The notes under the pieces are model-generated. The model was given only the letters and a program-made list of their open reading frames with translations. It made no database searches and had not been told where the DNA came from. 64,000 bases of DNA from the NCBI GenBank assembly GCA_036417435.1, contig CM070904.1, positions 47,332,408 through 47,396,407 on the forward strand, given 5' to 3'. A program made the position numbers and the translations under genes. How positions within the stretch are numbered: the stretch's first letter is position 1; each line of letters starts with the position of its first letter. This document shows positions 48,116 through 59,941 of this stretch, in pieces. The DNA comes from Inia geoffrensis. Taxonomy: Eukaryota > Chordata > Mammalia > Artiodactyla > Iniidae.

Positions 48116-48247
48116 CCTTATGTTAGAGGAGTAAACATGGGCTCTGGGCACAAGGGAGGTGATCCTGGTCATGCAGAGGCGCTGCACAGACACATTCATG
48201 TCCAAACTCTGGTATTCCCAAGGAAAAATAAATGATCAAGTATGTGC

Positions 48248-48440
48248 TAGGTCAGGGTTTTCACGACTAATGAATGGGTCATGAAATCAATTTAGTGGGT
48301 CACGATCGGTATTTTAACAAGAAATGAAATAAATGATAAAAAGAGAAAACATTTAAGTGAATTGCTCATGGTATGTTTCATGAAATTTTTGTTTTAAATA
48401 TATACGCATATGTGTCCTGTTTTGCTGAAACCCTAACAAC
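48248..48440. mobile_element. Possible DNA transposon remnant
   Basis: AATGGGTCATGAAATCAATTTAGTGGGTCACGATCGG and ATTTTAACAAGAAATGAAATA resemble a widespread mammalian DNA-transposon-derived repeat. I cannot name the family. Ends are approximate. Confidence 0.4.
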
Positions 48441-48984
48441 AGTACCTTGGATGTGAATGCACCCTCACTGCAACCTGGTGTTGTTTCTATCTTCATTTTC
48501 AGAATGAAGACTCTGTGGTTCAGAGTGGTGGAGCCAGGATCTGAAACCAGGGCTTTGCTTCCAACCCTGGCTCCTCTTTCCAGCACAGCAGCTCTGCATC
48601 ATGAAAATGGAAAAGCAAGTTCACCAGAAGTGTTTCTCTTGGACCTCATGTAGCCAAGGCCAGGTGGAGGGTCCATTAGCTTTTTGCCCTTCAGCATGTG
48701 AGGCAACACTAAGGCCATTTCATTTTGCATCAAGGAGTTGGAAGGAAACAAACCATTTCAGGTAGAGCTGGACTCTAGCCACTCCAGAGAAAAAATGACA
48801 CTAAAACAAGATCTCCTCGCCCAGGCTCAGGTCCTTAGAAGGAATGGAGAAAGAAGCCCCATAACCTGAAGACTCACCATAGAGGAGGTTCTTCGCTTAT
48901 GTTCTAATAAATAGATTTATAATAAGAAAGGTATAGAGGGAATTTTATTTTCCCACTGCCTTCTACAGCCTCCCAGAATGTTAG
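48441..48984. other. Unique sequence, no gene seen
   Basis: GC near neutral, with an open frame at 48447-48653 that has no domain and no splice context. The end of an old MIR-like stretch may lie at 48500-48620. Confidence 0.4.
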
Positions 48985-49110
48985 GACTAGCAGGTGCCTC
49001 AGAGATCACTGAGTCCACCCTCACATTACAGAAGAGGTAACAGAAGCCCAGAGAGGTTAAATAGGTGAAACCGAAGTCACACAGCTAATAAGCAGCAGAG
49101 CCCCTAAGGG
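48985..49110 (-). mobile_element. MIR-like fossil, antisense
   Basis: GAGATCACTGAGTCCACCCTCACATTACAGAAG, GCCCAGAGAGGTTAAATAGG and GTCACACAGCTAATAAGCAGCAGAG look like the conserved core shared by MIR-type elements. The exact family is uncertain. Confidence 0.55.
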
Positions 49111-50474
49111 GGATAAAATCTTGCTAACATTCATGTTCTTCGATAAATCACAGCTTATTCAAAAAATGCTAAAGAGGTGTGGATTCAGGGTCAAAATGTT
49201 GTGTTGTGAGGATCTTGCCTTGTGTTACCTGAAGGCTGATGATCTCTGGAGATCTGAGCTGGCCTGGACTATGGGGCTGACACAGCCTTCGGACCTCTAG
49301 TCCTGACTCCTGCCCACAGGCAATGCACTGAGCTTAACTTTTCTGGGACCACTACCCCAATCCCTGCCTGAGATGCCTCCCCAGGGACAGGATGCCAGCC
49401 CTCATCCCAATGTTAATAATGACATTCACTTCCCCTTCCTTGCTTGGCTTCCTCTGAAGCCAAATTCTTTCAATAGCTCATAATGTTGACAAGTGTGGTA
49501 TCCACGGATCAAACAGATTGAAAATAATATGAATTTTAAAGATATTGTTTTATAATAAATATCTGTCTCTGGAGGCTGTTGTTTAATAAGAGATTTTAAA
49601 ATCCAAAATTGGCCCCTAAAAGCTTGAAACTACATCTAACTTATGTTTGATGTTCTGTAACTAAGAAACAACTTGTGAAAAGGAAGAAGATAAAAAATGA
49701 ACTTAGGCTAGCAGAGTAGATGCCAAGTTTCAGTGCCTTGAGCTGTGAAAACCTTCCAATCAGTCTGTAAATGAGGTGAAGAAGGATTCGTGCACTGCTA
49801 AATATTTATTGTTGCTAAGTTTCATCACTGTTAATATACAGGTAATGGATGACTTTTTGTCCTTTGAAGTCAAACACCACCACTTACGCGGTGACAAGCA
49901 CTCACCTCCCTGAAATGGACACACGAACACACATGCACACATACATGCACACAGACACACCGCTTGTATTGTTTTATCTTCTAAAATTGATGACTCAAAT
50001 GGAATTTTTAAAAAGAGGAATTAAAAGAGGAAAAAGGAAAAGATTATGAGCTTTCATTTTTCATCCTGTGTTGGATATTTTACTTAGCAAAATGCAGTCT
50101 ATGAGGCCCTTTTATTCTTATCTTAGGATTTGTGAGGAAGTCAAGGCACTCGTGTGGAGCAAAGCGGGAAACGCAGTGAGGCGGCAGGACTGGGGCATCC
50201 ACCAGAAGTGCTCACCAGGGCAGGGCCAGCACTAAAGAAAAGGACAGGTGGGTACAACAGTGGGATGTGTCAACCACCCTATTGCCCCCTTACTCTTTGA
50301 GCAGGATCTATTAAGAAGGTCCACCTACAGGTCTACAATTACTCTAGATCTTGAGGCAGAGAGACCTGGAATCTCAGCCTCATCAAATATAAATAAAGTT
50401 CACCAGCTGGCAAAATGGAAAGAGGCATACAGGTAACAGCTCGAACTGGACAAAGGACGCAGATCTTCTACGAT
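49111..50474. other. Unique sequence, no gene seen
   Basis: A short CA-rich run lies at 49920-49962. No repeats or coding signals were recognised. Confidence 0.45.
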
Positions 50475-50655
50475 TAACTACTGGCTCCATCATCTCCACA
50501 GCTTTGTGACCCTGGGCAAGTGACCTCATCTCTTTATGCTTCAATTTAGCATTTGCTGCAGAGGGTTGTTTTGAAGATTAAATTAGTTAATACATGTCAA
50601 ATTCTTAGGACAGCTCCTGACATACGGTAAGTGCTATAATAAGTATTGCTCTCCT
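50475..50655 (+). mobile_element. MIR SINE fossil
   Basis: CTTTGTGACCCTGGGCAAGTGACCTCATC, CTGCAGAGGGTTGTTTTGAAGATTAAATTAG, TTCTTAGGACAGCTCCTGAC and TAAGTGCTATAATAAG mark a MIR in sense orientation. Confidence 0.88.
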
Positions 50656-50939
50656 TAGATATACTTTATTATACATACTAACTCTATGACGCTATGTTTA
50701 AAGGGAGTAGCCAGAATCCAACTTTAACTGGTGCTGGAATACTGCCATATGTTCTGACTTTTCAGTAAAAGCCAGAAATTTGGACTTTTATGTGAAAGGT
50801 CAAGGCTTTTAAATGTTGGGAACTAATTCAGGTTTGGTTTATTTTTGAACGAGTTTGCGGTCTGAACATGTCTGTAAGCTGGATGAATCCTGAGGCCTGC
50901 CAGTTCATAATGGCGGCCCATCAAACCTTCAACCAAAAC

Positions 50940-51172
50940 TTCGGCTTCACTGGCTCCTCTCCTACTTCATTCTTTTCCAAAGCACTTCTCAACAATCTTA
51001 CATATACCTTACTTGTTTATCTTTGGCCTTCCTTCCCTCCAGCCATCACACAAAAACAGAAGCTCCTTAGCGGTAAAGGATTTGGTTTGTTTTGTGTGCT
51101 GCTATAGGCCTATATTTAAGAACAGTACATGGTATATAATAAATGCACAATGGGAGTTGAATGAATAAATGG
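50940..51172 (+). mobile_element. L2 LINE 3' end, sense
   Basis: Starts weakly near GCTTCACTGGCTCC, then CCTTCCCTCC, AGCTCCTTAGCGG, TTGTGTGCTGCTATAGGC and ACAGTACATGGTATATAATAAATGC, and ends GTTGAATGAATAAATGG, the canonical L2 terminus. Confidence 0.65.
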
Positions 51173-51679
51173 TCCTATCTTAATCCGCACTCTCTCCCTC
51201 TAGGGCTGGCCCAAGTCTATTGGGTCACAGAACAATGAGGAAAGTGAAGTCTATAAGTTCAAGTCCTAGAGTGAATCGGTTTTTCTGGAGGCAGCCCAGC
51301 AAGCCTGGCTTTTACAAGCTACAAAACACAGGATAAGTAAAATGTCAAAGAGGTAGTGGTGCTGAAGAATCTAATGACTTCAAAATACTTAATAAAACCA
51401 TCACAAGTGTCTTCCAATAAAACACTTTGCGATGGCAAAGCAATCTCTCTTTCTCTCTCCAGAAATTTTTTGACAAGGTAAATTTCTGTATATTAAGATG
51501 GTTTAACTTCCATCTGGAGATCCATCCAAAATTATACCTTTGTGTAATACCTGAACAAAGGCAATTAGAGTCAATTTCTAATAATGGTCCTAAAGCAGCC
51601 ACACTGCCTACAAACTGTTTTTAAATACAAGGTGAGCATGACATTGAATTTCTCTCTTTAACCAGAAAAACATAAAGCA

Positions 51680-51713
<34 letters not shown>

Positions 51714-51884
51714 GCCACTTAAAGCAAATTAATTGGCTATATGGTAACTAAATCAACGGAAATAATAAAGTTATGAAACTCACACACAATATATTGGGAA
51801 AATTTCTTGGACAACTCTATCCATCTATCATACTGCTCTAAAAAAACTGTTATCCTGCCTATTTTAAACTAACACTACCTGTTA
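51173..51884. other. Unique sequence with a (GT)n tract
   Basis: A pure (GT)15 tract lies at 51683-51712. Nothing else was recognised. Confidence 0.5.
51683..51712. repeat. (GT)15 microsatellite
   Basis: Fifteen uninterrupted GT units, likely polymorphic. Confidence 0.97.
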
Positions 51885-52018
51885 TTCATCGACTGAGAGA
51901 CCAAAATGTGCAAAAGGCAAGGTGCCAAAGGGCAACAAGACGTAAGACATACCGTTCTCACCTTCATGGAACTTGCAGTCTCCTGTGGGGACCAGAGATT
52001 AAATAAATGCTCAAAAAA
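51885..52018 (-). mobile_element. L2 LINE 3' end, antisense
   Basis: GCAAGGTGCCAAAGGGCAACAAGACG, GTTCTCACCTTCATGGAACTTGCAGTCTCC and GATTAAATAAATGCTC are the reversed L2 end. Confidence 0.65.
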
Positions 52019-52879
52019 TCACAATGATCTTTACTACTCATCTCCCTGGTCCCAGGCCCCAGAAATAGCAATCTGACCTCCAGCTGTGTGTGTCAGTGTT
52101 ACCTGCCCTTACTTTCAACATGACCACAGTAGATTTCTTCTAACCAATAAGATCTCTATGTTGATTTCTAAAGCTTTAATAATTGCAGAACTATAATACT
52201 TTTCCCCAGATTCCTCAAATGAATTCTTTTCAGGATTCAGTATTTGGAAAAACTTCCCAAGAAATGCTGAGAAGAAATTCCCATGTGGAAACACAATCTA
52301 TGGAGCACAAGGTAAATAGTGAGGATGTAGTGTTTAGGAAGAATTTTTCTAATAGAGACGAAATAGATTACTCAGTGCAGAGAGAGCAGGCTACCCAAGT
52401 CAATGAGAAGGCTACAAAAAAAGAGTCTAGGGAGAAAAACTTGAAGGTAAAAAACAAAACAAAAACTTCAGAAGTGCTTCCTCTCATTCTCCTCCCTGGG
52501 ATTTTCCTCTTCCAATGTCCAGCCTTCCCTTGGACTTTGATCTCTAATCCCGTTCCCCTTTCACTCTATGTATTCTGCCTGCAGTTTCAACAGGGGCTAA
52601 GCAGATAACATATATAGGTGAAATGAGATGCTTCGGTACTCCAACAAAAAAAGAGCACCCGAGTATCTACTGGTGCAGCCCTTGTTAACCCAGCATATTG
52701 TTGCTATGCATTACTACGTGAAATCTGTGGAATTTTAAACACTGCCTCAAATAAAAACAAGCAGCGTGGATTAAATAAAACATATTTTAGAGATCTATAT
52801 AGTCTAAAGAACACCAATTTCTAGCTTCTAACTCATATTGTAACAAATTTAAAAATCTGTCTCTTTAGCTCTGACATTC
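52019..52879. other. Unique sequence holding a candidate exon
   Basis: No repeat was recognised. The candidate exon at 52210 lies here. Confidence 0.5.
52210..52446 (+). CDS. Candidate internal exon, unrecognised
   Basis: A splice-acceptor match ACTTTTCCCCAG ends at 52209 and is followed by an open frame of 79 codons. The protein is polar and rich in Lys, Glu, Asn, Ser and Gln, and starts IPQMNSFQDSVFGKTSQEML. Two donor matches sit on codon boundaries: CACAAG/GTAAAT after 52311 (34 codons) and TTGAAG/GTAAAA after 52446 (79 codons). Both make a phase 0-0 exon. The branch region and pyrimidine tract are modest. No partner exon was found and no family recognised, so it may be chance or a decayed exon. 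Confidence 0.25.
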
Positions 52880-53945
52880 TCCAGAGTTGTAATGCCTGCA
52901 TTCCACGTCCAACTGGGTGTATCCAGAGGTGCTCGTGCCTCCCAGTCCTAACTCTGGAGTTCAAAACTGTTTCCAACAATCCTGCTCACTTCTCCTGACT
53001 TCTTTATCCTCTTGAATGGTACCATCTGTCACCCTAGGTTCCACCTTCTACCTCTGTCCCTCTTAGCCATCCCCATCCAATCAAGCACCAAGCCTCATAG
53101 AGACTCCTCAATTCCTTGTTCTTGTCTGTTTATCTCTTCCAATCCAGGCAATTAGCATCTCACTTCAACTGCACAATAACCTTCTAATAGTTTTCTCCAA
53201 TTCAGCCTTATCAACTCCACCACATTCAAATATATAACGAGGAAAGTTGATATCATGTCTACCCTGCTCAAATGTCTTGTTGGCTCTCAGTATTTTACGG
53301 GATAAAACCTAACTCCTCAGCACTGGAAACAGAGCTCTCAGATTCTGGCCTCTGACTACTCAGCCAGCTTCATCTCTACTCATTCCAACACATATTGTAA
53401 CCTTGCAGAACTATTTGCCTATCACTGAACGTATCATAGTTTTTGTGCCCCTATTTTTTTACACCCTCTCTCCCCTTTGCCTGAAATACCCTTTTCACCA
53501 ATCTAATCCTCTTGTCTACCCAGTCAGCTTCTACTCATCCTCTAAACCTTATCAAGGGGTTTCCCTGGTGGCGCAGTGGTTGAGAGTCCGCCTGCCGATG
53601 CAGGGGACACGGGTTCGTGCCCCGGTCCGGGAAGATCCCACATGCGGCGGAGCGGCTGGGCCCGTGAGCCATGGCCGCTGAGCCTGCGCATCCGGAGCCT
53701 GTGCTCCGCAACGGGAGAGGCCACAGCAGTGAGAGGCCCGCGTACCGCAAAAAAAAAAAAACCTTATCAAGCCTGTCTTCCCCAGGAAGATTTAAGTACT
53801 CCTTTCATTCCAACTAAACCCAAGCAAACACAGACTATCCATTAAGGATAGGAAAAGAATCATATCATTCATCTTTATATCAGAGCACCAAGTACACCAT
53901 CTGGCACACTGTGTTGGCTTCATAAATATTTGTTAAATTAAAAAA
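52880..53945 (+). mobile_element. L2 LINE, sense, interrupted by a SINE
   Basis: Runs from CAATCAAGCACCAAGCCTCATAG and CTCCTCAATTCC through ACCCTGCTCAAATGTCTTG, GGATAAAACCTAACTCCTC, TTTGCCTGAAATACCC and CAGTCAGCTTCTACTCATCC to the terminal GCACACTGTGTTGGCTTCATAAATATTTG. The young SINE at 53557-53758 splits it. This is the fullest L2 in the window. Confidence 0.85.
53557..53758 (+). mobile_element. Young CHR-type SINE nested in L2
   Basis: Complete short form. The 13-bp target-site duplication AAACCTTATCAAG lies at 53544-53556 and 53759-53771. It has CATGCGGCGGAGCGG and GCGCATCCGG variants. Confidence 0.97.
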
Positions 53946-54029
53946 AAAAGGGTGAGTTATGGTTTTTCAGAAGAAAAGAATGCATTTAGGGAAGGGAAGG
54001 AAAGGAAATGAAGGATTTGCATTTGGATT

Positions 54030-54505
54030 ATGTCTGTCCTAGACTACTGCCAAAGTCTTTTACCTAGTCTACCAATTAATCAAATCATGACTCACCCCAA
54101 ACTCAGCTTTCCAGTGCTTCCCGGTAAACTTATAATGCACCTAAACTCATCACTATCACAAAGCCATGCCCACCTCACCAGCCTTGTTTCCTTCACCTTT
54201 CCCCTTCTTACCTGGGTCTATCTCCACTCATAGAATGTGTCCATTTGTTATTTCTTCTGCTGGGAATGCTCCTTCCCCTACTGCCTTCTTGTCATTCAGT
54301 TATTAGGTGAAGTGCCATCTTCTCAGAAAGGTCTACCCAGATCATCTTCTAATCTAGTTACCATCCACCACGACCACTAGCAGCACTCTTCCTCCTATTT
54401 TCTTTTCTTGATATAGCTCCTAACAGCATCTGAAATTGTCTTCTTTTCAGTCTCCATCACCAAAACGTAAATTTTATTATCCACTCTGTGCCCAACATCA
54501 TTTTT
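54030..54505 (+). mobile_element. Second L2 LINE copy, sense
   Basis: TGTCTGTCCTAGACTACTGCC, CAGTGCTTCCCGG, TTCTGCTGGGAATGCTCCTTCCCC, AAGTGCCATCTTCTCAGAAAGG and TAGCTCCTAACAGCATCTG follow the L2 3' region. It lies close behind the first copy in the same orientation but starts earlier in the L2 consensus than the first copy ends, so it is a separate copy or a duplication. Confidence 0.8.
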
Positions 54506-55649
54506 TTTTTGATTTTTCTGGGAAAAATATCTACATTTTGTGAATTCTTATCTCATCAGTTCCCAAGACATACTAGAAAAGAATTCCATCAAATTTATTG
54601 ATCTATAGGATTTGGCTCCACTTTGAAAAGAAGAAGTTTGAGTATAATGAATAAATGTAACGTACAAATATATACGCAGGTATAAGAATAATCTAATCCA
54701 AGCATCTTAATCAAACCAAAGTATGAAATTGCTATCAGATCAGATATTCTCATAATAATGGCTTTTCCCACAACCAAAATTTGTAATCTCCTCTTGTAGG
54801 CAGGAGCTATTTTGCAAAGCTATAATTTTTACATCATTCTCAAATGAACATCTCTGCATGGAGAAATTGTATGACTTGTCTTTTAAGAAAAGAAAATTAT
54901 TGAAAATTAAGCTTTCAAAAATACTGTGGGTTTGACTCCAAAATAACTCTTAATGTCCAAGCATATAAACAGAAACAAATTAACAATTACCATTTCACAG
55001 CTCTCAAAATGTTTATAAACATAAAGCCTATTTCTTTCTAAAAATATGAGTATTAAGACTTTTTTCTATTTGAATGGTTTGAAATACCTTTAGGTAAATC
55101 ACTACTGAAAAATAATTTTAGAGAGTCATGTCATCATATAATAAAGCAATATTATTTTAGTGAATTGCTCTTTTAAATAGTAACCTTGAAGGTGCAATTC
55201 CCAATACAGTGCCCTTATTAAGTATGAATATTTAAAATTCAAGAGTCTGCATAATCTGGAAAAACAAAGTCAACATATTTTGAAATCACAAATTTCATTT
55301 TAATAGCTGAGAAGTTTAAGAAAACAGTGTTTATTTTGTACCAGAAACTCTACTCATTTATAATTCATATCTTAGGTGATATGATTTTCATCAATACACA
55401 TGGATGATCACACATCCAACTCTGGTTCCTTTCTGAGCAAAGCAACTCTTGGAATCTACGAGTTCTTTCAATTTCCGCATTTTCTTTGAATTGCCCTGCT
55501 AATCAGAGGGCCTGAAATAAAGATAAAATCTCCAATTTGTAAAACTGTGTAATTAAAACCTAAATATAAATTATGGTTGCCTCTATTCACAGGTAATGAT
55601 ACATATGGTGATGATGAAGATAATAATAAATGACAAAATCTCCTCCTCC
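54506..55649. other. Unique AT-rich sequence, no gene seen
   Basis: No repeat recognised. No exon signals. Confidence 0.5.
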
Positions 55650-56090
55650 TCTACTAGCGTTTATTGAGTGCTTATTATGTCCCAGCTGCTGGTACGTTTC
55701 TTTTTTGCGGTACGCGGGCCTCTCACTGTTGTGGCCTCTCCCATTGCGGAGCACAGGCTCCGGACGCACAGGCTCAGCGGCCATGGCTCACGGGCCCAGC
55801 CGCTGCTCCGCAGCATGTGGGATCTTCCTGGACCGGGGCACGAACCCGTGTCCCCTGCATCGGCAGGCAGACTCTCAACCACTGCGCCACCAGGGAAGCC
55901 CTGGTATGTTTTACTTCACTGTAAAGTAAACTGTATGAAGTAGCTACTATTAATACTACTATTGGACAGATCAGGAAACCGTGGCATAAAGAGGTTAAGC
56001 AGTTGTCCTAGGTCACATGACCTGAAATTTGCGAAGTGCAAACCCAGGCCATCTGACTCTAGAACCTTTGCGAGTTAAGTACTACACTTA
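55650..56090 (-). mobile_element. MIR SINE fossil, antisense, interrupted by a SINE
   Basis: TTTATTGAGTGCTTATTATGTCCCAGCTGC lies left of the inserted SINE. AAAGAGGTTAAGCAGTTGTCC, TAGGTCACATGACC and GTGCAAACCCAGGCCATCTGACTC lie to its right. Together they form a reversed MIR. Confidence 0.88.
55700..55901 (-). mobile_element. Young CHR-type SINE nested in MIR
   Basis: Complete short form in reverse with a short T run. The 10-bp target-site duplication is TGGTACGTTT at 55690-55699 and TGGTATGTTT at 55902-55911, with one difference. A three-base insertion gives CAGCCGCTGCTCCGCAGC where other copies have CAGCCGCTCCGCGGC. Confidence 0.95.
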
Positions 56091-56519
56091 TGAGTTAATA
56101 CATGGGAAGCTTTTAAAACGGAGCCTGCACAGGGTAAGCTCTTAATGTCAGTAGTTATTACATTGTTTTATGCATAATCATCCATTTCACCTACAGAGAT
56201 ATATCCTCCTTATTTATAAATACAGCAAAAACCCCTGCATTTTACTGAGGGCTTTATAACTTGTCTCTAAAAATGACAACAATCTAAAATTCACAACATT
56301 TCAATGTAATAATAAGTAACATTTGTTGAGTTGAGATAACGTAGAGACAATTATTATCCTCAATTTCCACATCAGACCTGGAGTTTTAGAAGGATGCTGA
56401 GTGACTTTCTCATGGTTTCACTCTTAACAACAAAATCTCTCTGTCTTATAAGGAATTCATTCCATGTGGTTCAGGAACAGAACCACAACTCTTTGACCAA
56501 GACCAGTTCTTACAACCTT
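56091..56519. other. Unique sequence with a faint MIR-like stretch
   Basis: 56310-56410 (AGTAACATTTGTTGAG, ACAATTATTATCCTCAATTTCC) may be a worn antisense MIR. Nothing else was recognised. Confidence 0.35.
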
Positions 56520-57000
56520 CCCCTTCAAGGTCAGGAGTGGGGGTGGGATGGGGTTCAGTAGGAAAGGGACTCAGAAAGGTCATGGGAGGCTAAACAAGTA
56601 CCCATCCATCCCTAGGCTGCTGTAATTGGTTCAGGGATGTTATTTGAGCTAATTAGATTCCTTCTTAGGATATTTTTGCCAGGCAGGCCTACTGGACAAA
56701 GTATCACCAGGATACTTTGCTGTTAGGACACAAGACTGGAACAACTAGAGGCCTTCTTACTTACCACATGAAAAGAACCATTCCAAAGGACAAGGAAAAA
56801 GACATAATTCTGATGACAGTGCTTAAGCCTCTTTATCCAGCCGCCTATGACCCTGGAATAACCCTAGACGACTCAGATATCTGATCAAATAAATTACCAC
56901 ACCCCCTTTTCAAAATATGACTTAACTAGTTGAAATTGGGTTTCTGTCACTTACAACTTTCTATCACCAAAGAGCCTTGTTATTTTTCTTCATAATTGTT
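56520..57000. mobile_element. Probable ancient LTR-like repeat
   Basis: The tail with GTTGAAATTGGGTTTCTGTCACTTACAAC resembles the end of a common mammalian LTR or LTR-like element, and CTGTAATTGGTTCAGGGATG and CCCTGGAATAACCC fit its body. Family and ends uncertain. Confidence 0.4.
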
Positions 57001-58682
57001 GTGTTTTTAAAAACATTAAATACCAAATGCCTCTATTACTTAAACATCAACTTGATTTATCCGGAGGAAACATGGATTGATAAAGTTCTCTGGAATTTTA
57101 TGAACGGAATTCTGATGTGTGAGATAAGTAAATGTATAATGTATGTTAGTTAAAATATGGTTTTTGAATATTAAAATATCTCAAAGCAGCTTCTTTTTAT
57201 TTTAGAGACCCCTAAAAATCTTAGGAACCTTAGAAGTTGATGTTCTAGAGGCTAAGGAACAAAATAAAACATAAAGAAAAATACCTGACAGCCCTTGAGG
57301 AGTTGAAACCATATCTACACTTTTGAAAAATTCCTTGACATCACCATTCCCTAACATCACAACTTCTTCAGGAAACAGAATCAATGTGACTTAGTAATCT
57401 GAATAAAACATTCAACTGCCATGAAAATTAACATCTAAGTCCTGAATTCAGGGTGCGCCTAATGAAAATCAGGCAGAGAAGCTAATGGGAAATTTAACAC
57501 AGGGCAAATGTCAATATTGTTGTGAGAAATATACTATAATTAAAACGTTTCTGAGTCCTGGCCAATGACCTACAGTAATAATGTTTTGTTGACCTTATTA
57601 TAAAAAAATAATTTTTCATTACTAATTCAGTAAAAGAGTCCCTTTTTCAGTCTTCAAGCATAAATAAAAAACAAAAAATCAGCACCTGATTCTTCACTGA
57701 AGCATAGAATACGAAAACACTGACTAGTCAAGGAGGAAACATAATTCCAAAGCCACAGTGAACAAGGAAAGGGAGAAAATAAAAACAGAGACATTTTATA
57801 GCGGAAAGAATAAAAGCAGTAGACGTCGCTGATCCTGGCAAAAGATAAAGAAGATACGTCAAAAGCATTGGATTTCATTCATTCTACACTACCCGCATTC
57901 TGAAAAGTACAGGGGCTGTGGTCTGTGCATTAGAAGGCAGACTGATTACATTCAATCTGGAGAGAAAGAACATTTCTGTCGAATTATTACCGTGCTTAAA
58001 CTTATTGAGAAAATTACTCTCTAGAATAACATTTGAGTATTATAAGAAAATACACTGTCTCCCTGGAGGTCTCTGTAATGGGATTTCACCTGTGAGTTCA
58101 GCCTGCCGTTTTTCTTCTCCTCTGGCTAGTTATCCACAGGAACTTGCATTTGAGGGGAATTCAAAGTGCATACTGCTCTGGGAGAACGCACATATTCTCT
58201 CTATTTAGCAATACAGAAGTAGTGGAAACTCACAGTATTGGCCAACTAAAAAGGATTAGGGCAAGCCTTACATGTAGAACACCATGGATTTCGTGCATTT
58301 TGAGGGGCAGAAAGTCCCATCCTTTGAAATTTCAGGGCAGGGGGATGTGGAATAAAGTCCTTTTAAAATTCGAATATGTTACCCAAGGAAAATGACACAT
58401 TAAGACTTCAATAATCATTTTTGTAACAACAGATTTATTAGATTCTCTAGAGGAAAACTGGGTCCAATGAAAATGGAGCTCAGAACAGGTAAATTTTAAT
58501 AAGGGATTGAGAAGGAGGGAGGGGGGCAGAATCCAGAGCAACAGCCAACAACTCAAACGTCTTTAGGGCAAGAAAATAACATAAATGTGCTGATCTAATG
58601 CATGAACATATCAGAAAGTGGTGGGCTGACATCGAAGTTGGGGTGCTTATCCTCACCCAAAGACATTCAGGCTTAATTTTTA
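57001..58682. other. Unique sequence, no gene seen
   Basis: No repeat recognised. Short frames at 57918-58395 have no domain, and splice signals were not found as a pair. Confidence 0.45.
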
Positions 58683-58697
58683 AAAAGCAAAACTGCT

Positions 58698-58906
58698 GGG
58701 CTTCCCTGGTCGCGCAGTGGTTGAGCGTCCACCTGCCGATGCAGGGGACATGGGTTCGTGCCCCGGTCCAGGAAGATCCCACATGCCATGGAGCGGCTGG
58801 GCCCGTGAGCCATGGCCGCTGAGCCTGTGCGTCCAGAGCCTGTGCTCCCAATGGGAGAGGGCACAACAGTGAGAGGCCCGCGTACCGCAAAAAAAAAAAA
58901 AAAAAG
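58698..58906 (+). mobile_element. Young CHR-type SINE
   Basis: Complete short form. The 15-bp target-site duplication AAAAGCAAAACTGCT lies at 58683-58697 and 58907-58921. The A-box region reads GGTCGCGCAGTGG, and a short deletion removes part of the GTGCTCCGCAACGGGAG block. Confidence 0.97.
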
Positions 58907-59094
58907 AAAAGCAAAACTGCTTTGCTAGGCAAGCACGTTGGCCCCATTTTATGACTTCTGCTTAGAATATTCTAAATGTGCTGCACAGAATAATATCGCT
59001 GGAGATAGTTCTTAGGTGTCAAATCAAATCGAACTGAAACAAACATACAAACTGAAAGTGAGCTACGCTGAGAAAAACATTTGGGAAACTTGAG

Positions 59095-59525
59095 GACTAC
59101 CTTCCGTGTGGCCCTTAGATTCACTGTCCATCTTTCCCGATCCCGCTCTGTGCCTCAGCAAAGCTGAACCAAATGGACTGCATCAAGAGGATCCCTGGCT
59201 CCTTGGTTCTGGTTGGTTTCAGCCAAGTAGAGAAACAGGCAGGAGGTTTCCAGGTATTTATTCTGCTGCTCCTTCCCTGCCAGGTTGCAATCAGTTGGCT
59301 GTGGCTTTCTAACTGAAGGACTAGTTAGTTGACTCTCTTCAGGTTCTAGTAATTACTCCTTCCATTTGACCTTCCAGGCCCAGGGGTGCTAACAGAGTAC
59401 TGTACTATCCCTGATGCCTTCTTGAAACCCTGCCCATCCTGTTGTAAAAAGTCCTCTTATTAAAGTTTTCTCAAGTTACAAGTTTGAGTGTGCCACATGT
59501 TTCTTGCCAGAGCTCTGACTGATTC
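59095..59525 (+). mobile_element. Ancient interspersed repeat, family uncertain
   Basis: CCTCAGCAAAGCTGAACCAAATG, CTTGGTTCTGGTTGG, GGTATTTATTCTGC, AGGCCCAGGGGTGCTAACAG, TATTAAAGTTTTCTCAAGTTAC and GAGTGTGCCACATGTTTCTTGCC form the ordered landmarks of a repeat known from many mammals (an LTR or an L1M 3' UTR). Confidence 0.5.
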
Positions 59526-59866
59526 ACTGGGTAAAAGAACATAAAACTGGTTTCTTTTTTTGCAAGACTTCTCAGAGTCCTTAAAATGGTAACATGTATG
59601 ATGAATATTCAAGAATGGTCCAGGAAGAAGAGATTTGTTGGAGTGGGTAGGGATTGAGAGGTCCCAGGAAGCAGAGGTAGGTGAAGCTTAAAAGATGGTG
59701 GCAATAAGGATGAAGAGCAGAGAAGACAAACTTTCCTTAATGTATAATTACTCAGGTTTAAAGTTAGGGGAGGTCAAGCTCTGGGAACCGCATTGGGTAA
59801 TGTAATCTTGAAGTTAAAACTATTTTCTGCATGATGTGGATTCTTGTAAACTCTTTTCCAGGAACT
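59526..59866. other. Unique sequence, no gene seen
   Basis: Nothing recognised. Confidence 0.45.
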
Positions 59867-59941
59867 TCTTTTTCCTTTCTTTTCATTCCTTTTTTATTCT
59901 CTTTCTTATATTCTATCTTTCCTTTTTTTCTTTCTTTTTTG
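59867..59941. repeat. Pyrimidine-rich tract
   Basis: About 75 bp that are almost all C and T, with several T runs. Confidence 0.85.

Noticed and set aside
53403..53845. Overlapping frames on both strands with PGPGRSHM- and GPSRSAA-like peptides
   Set aside because: These peptides recur in all young SINEs of the window and are translations of the SINE body.
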